In this document: piece after piece, positions 1-6,521 of the stretch
Layout: each line of letters starts with the position of its first letter
Numbering within the stretch: the first letter of the stretch is position 1
Assembly (NCBI GenBank): GCA_031277995.1
Contig: JAITLH010000048.1
Location: forward strand, 1-8,785
Direction: 5' to 3'
Source: Deltaproteobacteria bacterium
Lineage (GTDB): Bacteria; Desulfobacterota; Desulfarculia; Adiutricales; Adiutricaceae
Length of the DNA: 8,785 nt
Made by a program: the position numbers and the translations under genes
Notes under the pieces: model-generated
Databases searched by the model: none
Seen by the model: the letters and a program-made list of their open reading frames with translations, nothing else
What the model was told of the DNA's origin: nothing

Positions 1-1
1 C

Positions 2-1123
2 GAACAAAACCCCCTGCCCCAACGCGACATCGCCTTGGCCCTGGCCCAGGCGAAAGCCGCGGCCGAGGCGGCCGACGAGCCCGCTGACGCGACTGGGGCC
101 GATCCCCGGCCCGTTTCCTTGGCCGATTACGCCGATGAATTTATCGACCAACCCGACGAGGAGAGGATCGACATTTTTCAAAGGAAACTCGCGGAGATAG
201 TCGAGGTCACCAGTTTTTTGGGCGATCACTCCGACGAGACCTTCGTCTATCAGGTGAGCGTCAAAGGCTCGGGCCCGGAAAAAGGGGGCAAAAAATCCAA
301 AAAAGAGGCCGGCATAAAAGTCACCTTCGCCGCCTTGCCCCTGGAGGCGGGCCGGATATTGGGCCACAAATTAAAGGGGGTCAAGAAAACCATCGTCATC
401 ACCTCGGCCACGTTAAGTACCGGGGGAGATTTCGCCTATTTTAAAAACCGCTTCGATCTCGAGCCCGAAACGCCCTCCATGACCTTGGATTCCCCTTTCG
501 ATTACGCCAAAAACACGGTTTTGTACTTGCCGGCCCACATGCCCGACGTCACTAAAGGGGATTACCCAAGGGCTTTTATGGACGAAACCGTGAAGCTCTT
601 AAACCTCTCCAAGGGCCGGGCCTTGGTGCTTTTCACTTCGATCGCCAGGCTTAAGGAAGTTTCCCGGGAACTCCAAGACAAAATCCCCTGGCCGGTCATG
701 GTCCAATACGAGGACACCAAAGCCAACCTACTCGATCGCTTCAAAAATAACGTCAACTCGGTCCTTTTGGCCACTTCCAGCTTCTGGCAAGGCATCGACG
801 TCCCGGGTGAGAGTTTGTCGGTGGTCATAATCGACCGCCTGCCCTTTGAACCCCCGAGCCTGCCGCTTTTTAAGGGCCGGGAGCGCTTATTAAGGGAGCG
901 GGGCTTATCTCCTTTTTACGCTTACTCGTTGCCCCAAATGCTCCTGACTTTGCGCCAAGGGCTGGGCCGTTTGCTTAGAAGCTCAACCGACCGCGGGGTC
1001 CTGGCCATCTTCGACAATCGGGCCGCCTCCGCAAGATACGCCAAAACCATCCAAAAAAGCCTGCCGCCCAGCCACCAGGCCAAAAAACTCTCCGACCTCG
1101 AAGGGTTTCTCTCCAGCCTCTAA
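2..1123 (+). CDS. dinG: DinG-family ATP-dependent DNA helicase, C-terminal part (5' truncated by window edge)
   Basis: The frame is open to the left edge, so the true start lies outside; the TTG at 35 is internal. What remains is the second helicase domain of an XPD/DinG-type superfamily 2 helicase, which in this family unwinds DNA 5' to 3' using ATP. Numbering from the codon at 35: VITSATLS (121-128), LVLFTS (197-202), the motif V block SFWQGIDVPG followed by IIDRLPF (249-271), and the motif VI arginine finger region QGLGRLLRS (308-316), then GVLAIFDNRA, where DinG proteins have a conserved D-x-R. The Walker A motif, the DEAH box and any iron-sulphur cysteines would lie upstream and cannot be checked. 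A Lys-rich insert (about 78-92) looks like a family-variable loop. The C-terminus ends cleanly and is followed at once by a terminator. A YoaA-like paralogue is equally possible, so family assignment is firmer than the symbol. Confidence 0.93.
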   Translation, partial: EQNPLPQRDIALALAQAKAAAEAADEPADATGADPRPVSLADYADEFIDQPDEERIDIFQRKLAEIVEVTSFLGDHSDETFVYQVSVKGSGPEKGGKKSKKEAGIKVTFAALPLEAGRILGHKLKGVKKTIVITSATLSTGGDFAYFKNRFDLEPETPSMTLDSPFDYAKNTVLYLPAHMPDVTKGDYPRAFMDETVKLLNLSKGRALVLFTSIARLKEVSRELQDKIPWPVMVQYEDTKANLLDRFKNNVNSVLLATSSFWQGIDVPGESLSVVIIDRLPFEPPSLPLFKGRERLLRERGLSPFYAYSLPQMLLTLRQGLGRLLRSSTDRGVLAIFDNRAASARYAKTIQKSLPPSHQAKKLSDLEGFLSSL

Positions 1124-1153
1124 AAAACGCCCACCCATGGTGGGCGTTTTTTT
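1122..1153 (+). terminator. Intrinsic terminator of the helicase gene
   Basis: ACGCCCACC (1127-1135) pairs perfectly with GGTGGGCGT (1139-1147) around a 3-nt loop, and seven T follow (1147-1153). The stem begins immediately after the TAA stop. A-residues on the left arm let it extend and could make it work in both directions. Confidence 0.9.
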
Positions 1154-1275
1154 GGGTTTTCTCACCATTCGCCCCAAGGCCGCGAATTGTCTTACTTCGC
1201 GATAAACTTCCACCCGCTTTATTGTCAAATTTGACCACGCCGGGTCGGTTTTCGCTCCCTAAGGGCTTTATTGGC

Positions 1276-1455
1276 TTAGCCAATTTTAGGGCTTTCGGGC
1301 GATCCGATCTTGGGGCAAACCAGGCCCGCGTTTTTGCCGGCGGCTATTTTGGCCTCCTTAGTGGCCAAGATTGTCCTTGATTTATGGGTAAGTTGAACCG
1401 GTTCAGGAAAGTTGTCGTACCTAAGCTGAAAGTCTTGGGGGAAATTTTCATAAAC
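1276..1455 (-). pseudogene. Possible gene remnant, 59-codon open frame without a start
   Basis: On the - strand a frame is open between a TAA (1456-1458) and a TAA at 1276-1278. It has no ATG or GTG, and its only TTG is mid-frame. Its conceptual product has ordinary protein composition (YDNFPEPVQLTHKSRTILA in the middle, then KEAKIAAGKNAG), and its GCC/GGC/AAA-rich codons resemble neighbouring genes. I do not recognise the family. A second - strand frame carries on to the left (about 1165-1283), compatible with a frameshifted ancestor, but chance openness in GC-rich DNA is a real alternative. Confidence 0.25.
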
Positions 1456-1524
1456 TTAATATTATTTTTCCATTATTATCTCAAAAAAAACAATAATTTT
1501 ACAGGCTATAAGAAAAAAAATTAA

Positions 1525-1776
1525 ACTTTAGTTATAAAAGCAATAAATTATCTATATCGATGGGACTTTAAGAATCCGAGGCCAAAAAGACGGCTCGCCC
1601 AAACGCTTACAATCCTAGCCGGGGATGACCCCGATAATGCCATCGTAAAGCCCCCGCGAATCAAAGGCGTAAAAAAAGCCAAGCGGTTTCGCGAGAAAGT
1701 TAGGGAGCGCTTGGCCGCACGGCGGGATTGGTTTTTGTTTTATGGCCTAGTCGCCCAGACCAATCCATTGGTTTAG
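1525..1776 (+). pseudogene. Possible gene remnant, about 83-codon open frame without a start
   Basis: A + strand frame is open from after the TAA at 1522-1524 to the TAG at 1774-1776 and contains no ATG or GTG. The part from about 1570 is GC-rich and strongly basic (PPRIKGVKKAKRFREKVRER, then LAARRDW), like a nucleic-acid-binding tail or a mobile-element protein fragment, while the part before 1570 is AT-rich and looks noncoding. The family is not recognised. I infer a 5'-truncated relic; random openness cannot be excluded. Confidence 0.25.
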
Positions 1777-1859
1777 TTAGATGATTTGTATTTTGGCTAA
1801 AATTGGGAGGAAGGGTTTTAACCTTCATTTTGGGATCGGTGAAAGGGAAAATCGAAGGA

Positions 1860-1894
1860 TTTTTTGTCTTGATTATTTGAGTAAAAACTCGTGA
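1860..1894. repeat. Imperfect direct repeat, left copy
   Basis: TTTTTTGTCTTG (1860-1871) and ACTCGTGA (1887-1894) recur in the same order at 2684-2695 and 2707-2714, with a 4-nt length difference between the blocks. This copy also contains the small inverted repeat GAGT-AAAA-ACTC. The two copies flank the spanin relic and the tRNA, so they could be degenerate attachment sites or simply a dispersed spacer repeat. Confidence 0.45.
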
Positions 1895-1921
1895 AGATTT
1901 GAGTAAGTTACTTTTTTAAAA

Positions 1922-1943
1922 TTTCTATTTTCAACAATAGAAA
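1922..1943. repeat. 8-bp AT-rich inverted repeat
   Basis: TTTCTATT (1922-1929) and AATAGAAA (1936-1943) are perfect complements around a 6-nt loop, just upstream of the spanin relic. No T-run follows, so it is not a good terminator. Confidence 0.5.
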
Positions 1944-1963
1944 AAGACCTATATAAAAATAAA

Positions 1964-1998
1964 GCCTTTAAATATCTATATGTTAGACATCTAAAGGC
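1964..1998. repeat. Inverted repeat at the edge of the spanin relic
   Basis: GCCTTTA (1964-1970) and TAAAGGC (1992-1998) are exact complements. Between them lies ATGT-TAG-ACAT (1980-1990), itself a small palindrome. The right arm overlaps the first codons of the broken i-spanin frame, so the structure sits at the boundary between AT-rich DNA and phage-derived sequence. Confidence 0.45.
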
Positions 1999-2135
1999 GA
2001 TATTTTTTAGCCCTGGCCAAAGAACGCCAGGAGGCTTTACAATCATTGGATAAAATCTATGAAACCGATAAGGAAGCTTGCGATTGGAGCGCTGGGGTTA
2101 TTCCCGATAGCGTTTATGACCGGCTGTGCCAATAA
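1995..2135 (+). pseudogene. Rz/LysB-like inner-membrane spanin, C-terminal fragment
   Basis: The 46-codon frame has no usable start for a full protein and ends at TAA 2133-2135. It reads as the end of an i-spanin: a charged helix (LALAKERQEALQSLDKIYE) followed by DKEACDWSAGVIP and DSVYDRLCQ. A Cys/Trp pair followed by an Ile-Pro-x-x-Val-x-x-x-Leu end is typical of phage Rz/LysB tails. The N-terminal membrane anchor and most of the periplasmic coiled coil are missing, replaced upstream by AT-rich DNA. The o-spanin gene starts inside it in the +1 frame (ATG at 2059), the classic embedded or overlapping Rz/Rz1 arrangement. That arrangement is the strongest support, because the short length alone would be weak. 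Confidence 0.7.
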
Positions 2136-2325
2136 GGTCCCCCCGACCTTTGTTTCTTGCTCAACCCCGGTGGGATATTTACAGGACGTGGCGGAGCCTG
2201 AATTGAAAGGCAAGACCAATAAGGACCTGATTGAACACGTCGTCGAGTTACGGGAGGCCCTGAAGCGGTCTAACTTGGACAAGTTTCATCTCAGCGAATG
2301 GGCGGAGGACCAACTAAACCCATAA
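2059..2325 (+). CDS. Rz1/LysC-like outer-membrane spanin lipoprotein
   Basis: The 88-residue product has a basic N-terminus (MKPIRK), a hydrophobic stretch (7-20) and a lipobox ending in Cys23 (MTGC), so it is predicted to be lipidated; Ala at +2 favours outer-membrane sorting. The mature part has the layout of phage LysC/Rz1 o-spanins: a second Cys (34) before a Pro, a VAEPEL segment (44-49), TNKDLIEHVVELREALKRSN (53-72) and a DK...W end (74-81). In lysis, o-spanins pair with i-spanins across the periplasm to disrupt the outer membrane. Here the overlapping i-spanin is only a stump, and no holin, endolysin or other phage gene lies in the window, so the gene is an intact leftover of a decayed prophage. 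The start is fixed by the signal peptide; only a weak GGA lies 8 nt before the ATG. A host lipoprotein of unknown role is the alternative. Confidence 0.75.
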   Translation: MKPIRKLAIGALGLFPIAFMTGCANKVPPTFVSCSTPVGYLQDVAEPELKGKTNKDLIEHVVELREALKRSNLDKFHLSEWAEDQLNP

Positions 2326-2347
2326 GCCTATTTATCCATAAACGCAC

Positions 2348-2384
2348 GAAAGCCCTTCGGAATTACCCGAAGGGCTTTCTTATT
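2348..2384 (+). terminator. Intrinsic terminator after the o-spanin gene
   Basis: GAAAGCCCTTCGG (2348-2360) pairs over all 13 bases with CCGAAGGGCTTTC (2367-2379) around a 6-nt loop, followed by a modest T-rich stretch (TTATTT). It lies 23 nt after the o-spanin stop. Confidence 0.8.
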
Positions 2385-2402
2385 TAAAGGGCTTTTCGCG
2401 AG

Positions 2403-2421
2403 ATGTTAGAAATATGTTAGA
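2403..2421. repeat. Two direct copies of ATGTTAGA
   Basis: The octamer lies at 2403-2410 and 2414-2421, spaced 11 nt start to start, about one helical turn. A third copy lies at 1980-1987 on the other side of the spanin relic. This suggests a protein-binding array or recombination arm sites, but an octamer in AT-rich DNA can recur by chance. Confidence 0.35.
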
Positions 2422-2471
2422 AGAAAACTTTCTAAATCAGCCTAACTTGTTTCGTAACCCCTTGAATTTTT

Positions 2472-2548
<77 letters not shown>

Positions 2549-2559
2549 GCAATTTATAT

Positions 2560-2588
2560 AGTATAAAAAAAAATGGGTTTTTTGTCAA
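2560..2588 (-). promoter_or_regulatory. Sigma70 promoter of the initiator tRNA
   Basis: On the - strand, TTGACA (2583-2588) and TATACT (2560-2565) are separated by exactly 17 nt. The -35 matches consensus fully and the -10 at five of six positions. The tRNA 5' end (2548) lies 11 nt beyond the -10, leaving only a short leader. Strong promoters of this kind are expected for tRNA genes. Confidence 0.88.
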
Positions 2589-2683
2589 GAGTTTTTTCTT
2601 TGATTTTAAAAAAATTTTACCATGGCTCGATATTGGCATTATTTAAGGGATATCGTGAATCTGCCTGAGTAAAAAATCAAGCC

Positions 2684-2714
2684 TTTTTTGTCTTGGGCGA
2701 AAAAAGACTCGTGA
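2684..2714. repeat. Imperfect direct repeat, right copy
   Basis: It shares TTTTTTGTCTTG and ACTCGTGA with 1860-1894. The following GAGTA-AA-TACTC (2713-2724) is a perfect small palindrome, like GAGT-AAAA-ACTC in the left copy. It lies just downstream of the glycosyltransferase stop codon, where no classical terminator is visible. Confidence 0.45.
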
Positions 2715-2745
2715 GTAAATACTCAAACGCTCCCGCCTCCCCAGG

Positions 2746-4386
2746 TCAAAGGGTTAGGAGATCGATGATTCTCTGGACTCTGTGGCTGTAGAGATGGCGG
2801 TTTTGGACGTTCGCGCGGGCCCTTTGGCCCATTTCTAGGCCAAGTTCTGGGTTGGCCAGGTGTTTGGTTATGGCCGAGGGGATTTGTCTGGGATCGTCCA
2901 CTATTTCCAGCTCGCCGGGGCCAAAAAGATCGTTTAAGAGCGGCCGATTGTCCACGATTTGAAGGGAGGCGCTAAGGGCGAGCTCAAAGGTCCTGGGGTT
3001 AACGAAGGCGCTTTTTTGGTCAAAGACGGCGCCGTCGCCGGAGTGGATGTTTAAGTTTATTTGGCCTTGGGCGTAAGCCAGGGCGCATTCGAGGGTCGAG
3101 AGCCTGCGGCCCCCTTCGAATAAATGGCCTTTAAGGGCCAAGGGGCAGTTTTCGTAGCCGGAACCGAAGATCTTAAATTCCGAGTCGGGCAAAGCGGTCT
3201 TGGGCCAGAAGTTTTGGGCCAGATCGCTTAGGATGGCCCGGCGGTTGGGGTAACCGGCCCCGTGGGCGGCCAGGGTGACTTTAAAGGGGGTATCTTGGGA
3301 CAAAAGGGCTTGATCGTCGGCCCCTCGGGCGCGGGCGTAAGGGTTTGGGTGAATGTTTTGGGGATAAAAAGTCTGGTCGTCCGCCGCGGCGGGGAGATAG
3401 TGGGCGTTATTTAGGCCCCAACGCCGCAGGGGTTGGGCGAGTAAGTCGCCCTGGATGTGGAAAAATAGGTCGTAGGCCGGGGCCACCTCGTTTACGTATT
3501 TGAAACGAAAATAGTCTTCGACAAACCAAAAGGCCAAAAGGGCGCCTTTAACCTGGGAGCGGATAAGGTCCAGGCCTTTGGCGTCCAGGGGGGCTTGGGC
3601 CAAGTTAAAAATTAGGCTGGGCTGATAATCTAGCGCGGCCGCCGTCAGCTCTTTGGCCGAAGCGGCCATGAGATCGCTGGGGTTTTTGTTGGGATCGGCC
3701 CGTAGGGCCTGGGCTTCGAGGCTTAGTTTTTCGGACCAGCGATGGAGCCTAGAGTTAAGGCCCAGGGATTGGGCGGCCCTATGGACAAAACCGGCCATGG
3801 GCTCAGAGCCCCCAAAATAAGGGGGGGTTATGAGGAGCCGGAGATTGGGCAGTTTTTCCCGGTCAAGCCAGCCCACCAGGCCCGTCCAGGCGGCCAAATC
3901 GCGCCTTTTGGAGGGCTGATGGGTGATGAGATGGACCTTATGGGGTAAGATTCGCCCGTCGGCTTTGTCAAAGGGGCCAAGGAATTTTAGCTTTTGGGTA
4001 GCGGGGTTTTCCGTAAGATCGATTAAACAAAGGTTAGCCAGGATAAGGCGGGGGTCGGGTTCGTAGACGGTAAGGGCGCCTAGGAGTTTGGCGGCCCGCG
4101 TTAGGGTTATGGGGCTCCCCAGGCCATAAAGCCAAAAGTCTTTACGTTCTGGGTTTGATTTCAGGGCTTGGGTCAGAAGTTTATTGGCCGCGTCCTGGGG
4201 GGCGACCCGGGAATCCTGGGACAGTCCGTCAACCACCAAAACCGGGGAGCCGTCTTTGGCCAGGGTAAGCTCCAGGCCCTCCAGAGAGGGGTAAGTCCCA
4301 AGATATTCGGCCAGGGGCTCATTGGCCTTAGCTAGGTATCGTAAATTTTTAATAAGCGTCGGCGATTCGTTTGACAGTTGGTTCAT
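2746..4386 (-). CDS. CgeB-like glycosyltransferase with Maf/MptE-like N-terminal region
   Basis: The 546-residue soluble protein has no signal peptide or membrane segment. Its C-terminal third (about 365-546) matches the CgeB-type glycosyltransferase group 1 domain: a glycine-rich start (HGAGYPNRR), FKIFGSGY, INLNIHSGDG, the diagnostic VNPRTFELALS block (462-472, with the conserved Glu), QIVDNRPLLNDLFGPGELEIV and a GQRAR...HLYSHRV end. The middle (about 180-345), with FWFVEDYFRFKY and YDLFFHIQGD, resembles the DUF3880 acceptor-side domain of CgeB proteins. The N-terminus (about 45-160) contains DFWLYGLGSPITL and ALTVYEPDPRLI, resembling the Rossmann-like N-terminal part of Maf/MptE-like (DUF115) flagellin-modifying proteins. 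It probably transfers a sugar to a surface structure or flagellin; donor and acceptor cannot be read from sequence. ATG is the first start in frame, with no clear Shine-Dalgarno. It could be cotranscribed with cobQ across a 375-nt gap, but the roles look unrelated. Confidence 0.88.
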   Translation of the reverse strand: MNQLSNESPTLIKNLRYLAKANEPLAEYLGTYPSLEGLELTLAKDGSPVLVVDGLSQDSRVAPQDAANKLLTQALKSNPERKDFWLYGLGSPITLTRAAKLLGALTVYEPDPRLILANLCLIDLTENPATQKLKFLGPFDKADGRILPHKVHLITHQPSKRRDLAAWTGLVGWLDREKLPNLRLLITPPYFGGSEPMAGFVHRAAQSLGLNSRLHRWSEKLSLEAQALRADPNKNPSDLMAASAKELTAAALDYQPSLIFNLAQAPLDAKGLDLIRSQVKGALLAFWFVEDYFRFKYVNEVAPAYDLFFHIQGDLLAQPLRRWGLNNAHYLPAAADDQTFYPQNIHPNPYARARGADDQALLSQDTPFKVTLAAHGAGYPNRRAILSDLAQNFWPKTALPDSEFKIFGSGYENCPLALKGHLFEGGRRLSTLECALAYAQGQINLNIHSGDGAVFDQKSAFVNPRTFELALSASLQIVDNRPLLNDLFGPGELEIVDDPRQIPSAITKHLANPELGLEMGQRARANVQNRHLYSHRVQRIIDLLTL

Positions 4387-4761
4387 GGCGCGGCTTTATT
4401 TTTTATGTTTTTAAAACTTTTTCCCAAAAAAGAGAGAACGAAACGAACCCCTAGGCGATTGGGTGCATTTATTTGGGCCAAAAAACGGTTACGAAAAAAA
4501 GCGCGGCTCGGGCGGGGTAAGCCGGTTAACCCGAAAACAACGGGCCCCAAGTTTGGGGGGACCCTAAAACGGCCAAAATAGGCCCGTGGCGGCCCTGGGG
4601 CGAAGCGTGGGTAGGGAGGTCCCGGGTCTGGGGCCAAAAGGGCTTCCAGACCCCTTAGCGGCCGTTTAAGGGGCCTTGGGCGAGGGACCTTAGGTATGCC
4701 CAAAGGCCTTTTCTCGCCTTTTGGCGACGCTGGGTCGGGTGGGGGCGAATTTTTGGGGAGG
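4387..4761. other. GC-rich spacer with hairpins between glycosyltransferase and cobQ
   Basis: There is no convincing gene. A 106-codon - strand frame (4383-4703) overlaps the glycosyltransferase start as ATGA, but its product is extremely Pro/Arg-rich and reads as chance openness in GC-rich DNA. Hairpin potential is high: CCCCAA-GT-TTGGGG (4545-4558), GGGTCTGG/CCAGACCC (4624-4631 with 4646-4653), CCCCTTA/TAAGGGG (4651-4657 with 4667-4673) and TCGCC-TTTT-GGCGA (4714-4727). None is followed by a T-run on the - strand, so none is a clear cobQ terminator. Confidence 0.55.
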
Positions 4762-6219
4762 TTAACTTTTTTCGCCCAAAAGGGCCAGGATAAAGTCGGT
4801 GTCCAGGTGTTTTTCGACCAGGTCGGCCAGGCGGTTAATCTCCCGTTCCCTGATTTGGTGGTAATCGAGGGTTTTGGCTTGTTTTAGCCCGGCCCAGGTT
4901 AGGATGGTTTTGGCCCCTTCCGGGCTTTCAAAAAGCCCGTGGAGGTAAGTCCCGGCCACTTGGTTATCCTGGCTAAAGGCCCCGTCGGGCTCTCCGTTGG
5001 CCTTGGTTAAAAAGGGCCGGGAGAGATCCGGGCCGGTGGTCACCCCGGCGTGAATCTCGTAGCCGGTAACTTCTTTGTTTTCCAGGGTCAGGGTGGCCTT
5101 GGCGTTTAGGAGCTGTTTTTCGGGCTCTAAGGTCGTTTCCAGGTCCAAAAAGCCCAGTCCCGGGCTGTCCCCCGGGGCCGATTCCAAGCCCAGGGGATCC
5201 TTAATGACCCGGCCCAACATCTGGTAGCCGCCGCAAAGACCCAGTAGTTTGCCGCCGTAACGAAGATGTCGGCTAAGGCGTTCGGGCCAGCCTTCGGAGC
5301 GCAAGAATTTAAGATCCGAGCGGACGCTTTTGGAGCCGGCCAAAACCACCAGGTCGGCCGGGGGCGGCTCTTGGCCGGGCCTGACGAAGGTAACCTCCAC
5401 CTGCGGGTTTAGGCGCAAGGGGTCAAAGTCGGTATGGTTACTGATTCTGGGCGTAACCGGGACCGTCACTTTGAGGGTCTGGGCTTCCTTGTCGGATTGC
5501 CGGCGGTCGATGGCGTCTTCCGCTTCCAAGTGAAAACCCACAAGGTACGGAAGGACGCCCAAAACCGGTTTTCCCGTATAGGCGGTCAGCCAATCGAGTC
5601 CCGGCTCCAAAATGGTGACGTCGCCCCGAAAGCGGTTAATGACAAAACCCTTGACGCGGTTTTGTTCGCTTTCGGAGAGAATCATGGTCGTCCCGGCCAG
5701 GTGGGCGAAAACCCCGCCCCGCTCGATGTCGGCCACCAACAAGACCGGGCAGTCCACTTCCTCGGCAAAGCCCATGTTGGCGATGTCGCCCTGGCGAAGG
5801 TTAATCTCGGCCGGGCTTCCGGCCCCCTCGACGATGACGTGCCTAAATTTCGAAGAAAGCCGACGGTAGGATTCCAAAACGGCCGTCTTGGCCAACGGCT
5901 TGTAAGCGTGGTAGTCGCGGGCCTCCATCTCGGTCACGGCTTTGCCTTGGATGATGACCTGGGAGCCCGTTTCGGAATTGGGCTTAAGCAAAACCGGGTT
6001 CATGTCCACCATGGGGGTAAGCCCGGCGGCCTGGGCCTGGACGGCCTGGGCCCGGCCGATCTCGCCCCCGTCAACGGTGACGGCGCTATTTAGGGCCATG
6101 TTCTGGGGCTTGAAAGGCGCGATCTTAAGGCCCCGGCGGTACAAAAATCTGCAGATACCGGCCACCAGGGTACTTTTTCCGGCGTCCGAAGTGGTGCCCT
6201 GGATCATTAAAGTGGACAT
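4762..6219 (-). CDS. cobQ: Cobyric acid synthase (adenosylcobyrate amide synthase)
   Basis: CobQ/CbiP amidates carboxylates b, d, e and g of adenosylcobyrinate a,c-diamide, using glutamine and ATP, late in cobamide synthesis in the cytosol. The product is 485 residues, normal for the family. The N-terminal dethiobiotin-synthetase-like ATPase domain shows the P-loop GTTSDAGKS (8-16), FKPQNMALNS (36-45), GRAQAVQAQAAG (55-66), VIVEGAGSPAEINL (128-141) and DIERGGVFA (164-172). The C-terminal class I glutamine amidotransferase domain shows GLCGGYQMLG with nucleophile Cys329, YEIHAG (387-392) and GTYLHGLF with His427. The ATG at 6217-6219 was chosen because family proteins start just before this P-loop and AAGG lies 5 nt upstream; the frame also extends to a TTG at 6240 inside the leader. 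No other cobalamin gene and no cobalamin riboswitch is visible. Confidence 0.97.
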   Translation of the reverse strand: MSTLMIQGTTSDAGKSTLVAGICRFLYRRGLKIAPFKPQNMALNSAVTVDGGEIGRAQAVQAQAAGLTPMVDMNPVLLKPNSETGSQVIIQGKAVTEMEARDYHAYKPLAKTAVLESYRRLSSKFRHVIVEGAGSPAEINLRQGDIANMGFAEEVDCPVLLVADIERGGVFAHLAGTTMILSESEQNRVKGFVINRFRGDVTILEPGLDWLTAYTGKPVLGVLPYLVGFHLEAEDAIDRRQSDKEAQTLKVTVPVTPRISNHTDFDPLRLNPQVEVTFVRPGQEPPPADLVVLAGSKSVRSDLKFLRSEGWPERLSRHLRYGGKLLGLCGGYQMLGRVIKDPLGLESAPGDSPGLGFLDLETTLEPEKQLLNAKATLTLENKEVTGYEIHAGVTTGPDLSRPFLTKANGEPDGAFSQDNQVAGTYLHGLFESPEGAKTILTWAGLKQAKTLDYHQIREREINRLADLVEKHLDTDFILALLGEKS

Positions 6220-6328
6220 GGAAGCCTTATATAAAACCAATTTTTATTTAGGAAAATGGCGGCGTTAACAAGATAAAACCATGGCGTCAATCTCAACTAA
6301 GGTAAGCGAGATATAACAAAGCCTCTTT

Positions 6329-6478
6329 TCAGAGATTTTCTTCTTGTTTGGTGGGGTTTTCTTGGCTACGGCTGGGAGCTTTGGGACGCTTTAGATAGCC
6401 CAGAAACTGATTGAAGCCGAAGATTATAGTTACCAATAAGAGAATTATTATTAATTCCCAAACGGTGTACTCTCCCAT
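6329..6478 (-). CDS. Short TatA-like single-pass membrane protein
   Basis: This 49-codon gene is short enough to be missed by length-limited gene calls. A GGAGG lies 4 nt before the ATG, the best ribosome binding site in the window. The protein has a short periplasm-facing start, a hydrophobic span (about residues 9-22), then a basic turn (YLKRPK) and a hydrophilic tail. Its first 21 residues align without gaps with E. coli TatA: Met1-Gly2, Trp7, an acidic or polar residue at 8 (Glu here, Gln in E. coli), Leu9, and Phe20-Gly21 at the hinge. After the hinge the amphipathic helix is much shorter or divergent, and total length is 49 against roughly 60-90 for usual TatA/TatE proteins. It may be a minimal TatA-type subunit of twin-arginine export, a degenerate copy, or an unrelated small membrane protein. 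It precedes cobQ by 109 nt in the same direction and may be cotranscribed. No tatC is in the window. Confidence 0.8.
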   Translation of the reverse strand: MGEYTVWELIIILLLVTIIFGFNQFLGYLKRPKAPSRSQENPTKQEENL

Positions 6479-6482
6479 AAAA

Positions 6483-6487
6483 CCTCC
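6483..6487 (-). promoter_or_regulatory. Ribosome binding site of the TatA-like gene
   Basis: GGAGG on the - strand with four T before the ATG. Because it is near consensus and well placed, it decides that this short frame is a gene and fixes its start. Confidence 0.85.
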
Positions 6488-6500
6488 AGCTTAATATTGA

Positions 6501-6521
6501 AAAATATCAAAAAGATATTTT
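6501..6521. repeat. 8-bp inverted repeat in the leader of the TatA-like gene
   Basis: AAAATATC (6501-6508) and GATATTTT (6514-6521) are perfect complements around five A. It lies 14 nt upstream of the ribosome binding site and could be an operator or a leader hairpin. It is AT-only apart from one G:C pair, so chance is possible. Confidence 0.45.

Larger units (their letters stand above)
1154..1994. other. Gene-poor spacer with coding-like scraps and AT-rich inverted repeats
   Basis: No complete gene was found here on either strand. GC-rich patches (about 1160-1440 and 1570-1770) that carry open but start-less frames alternate with very AT-rich DNA (about 1441-1560 and 1860-2005). The pattern fits old genes broken up by deletion and AT-rich drift next to a prophage relic, but I did not identify the ancestral genes. 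Confidence 0.5.

Noticed and set aside
975..1283. 102-codon - strand frame across the end of the helicase gene
   Set aside because: It is largely antisense to the helicase C-terminus and runs through the terminator hairpin.
4383..4703. 106-codon - strand frame overlapping the glycosyltransferase start by ATGA
   Set aside because: The product is extremely Pro/Arg-rich with no recognisable feature, lies in GC-rich hairpin-dense DNA and has no ribosome binding site; likely chance openness.
5434..6093. 219-codon + strand frame
   Set aside because: It is antisense to cobQ, whose motifs are unmistakable; the frame arises from the GC-rich codon bias of the real gene.
6220..6328. Cobalamin riboswitch before cobQ
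   Set aside because: No B12-box-like or other conserved riboswitch core was seen, and the 109-nt gap to the upstream small gene is too short for a full one.
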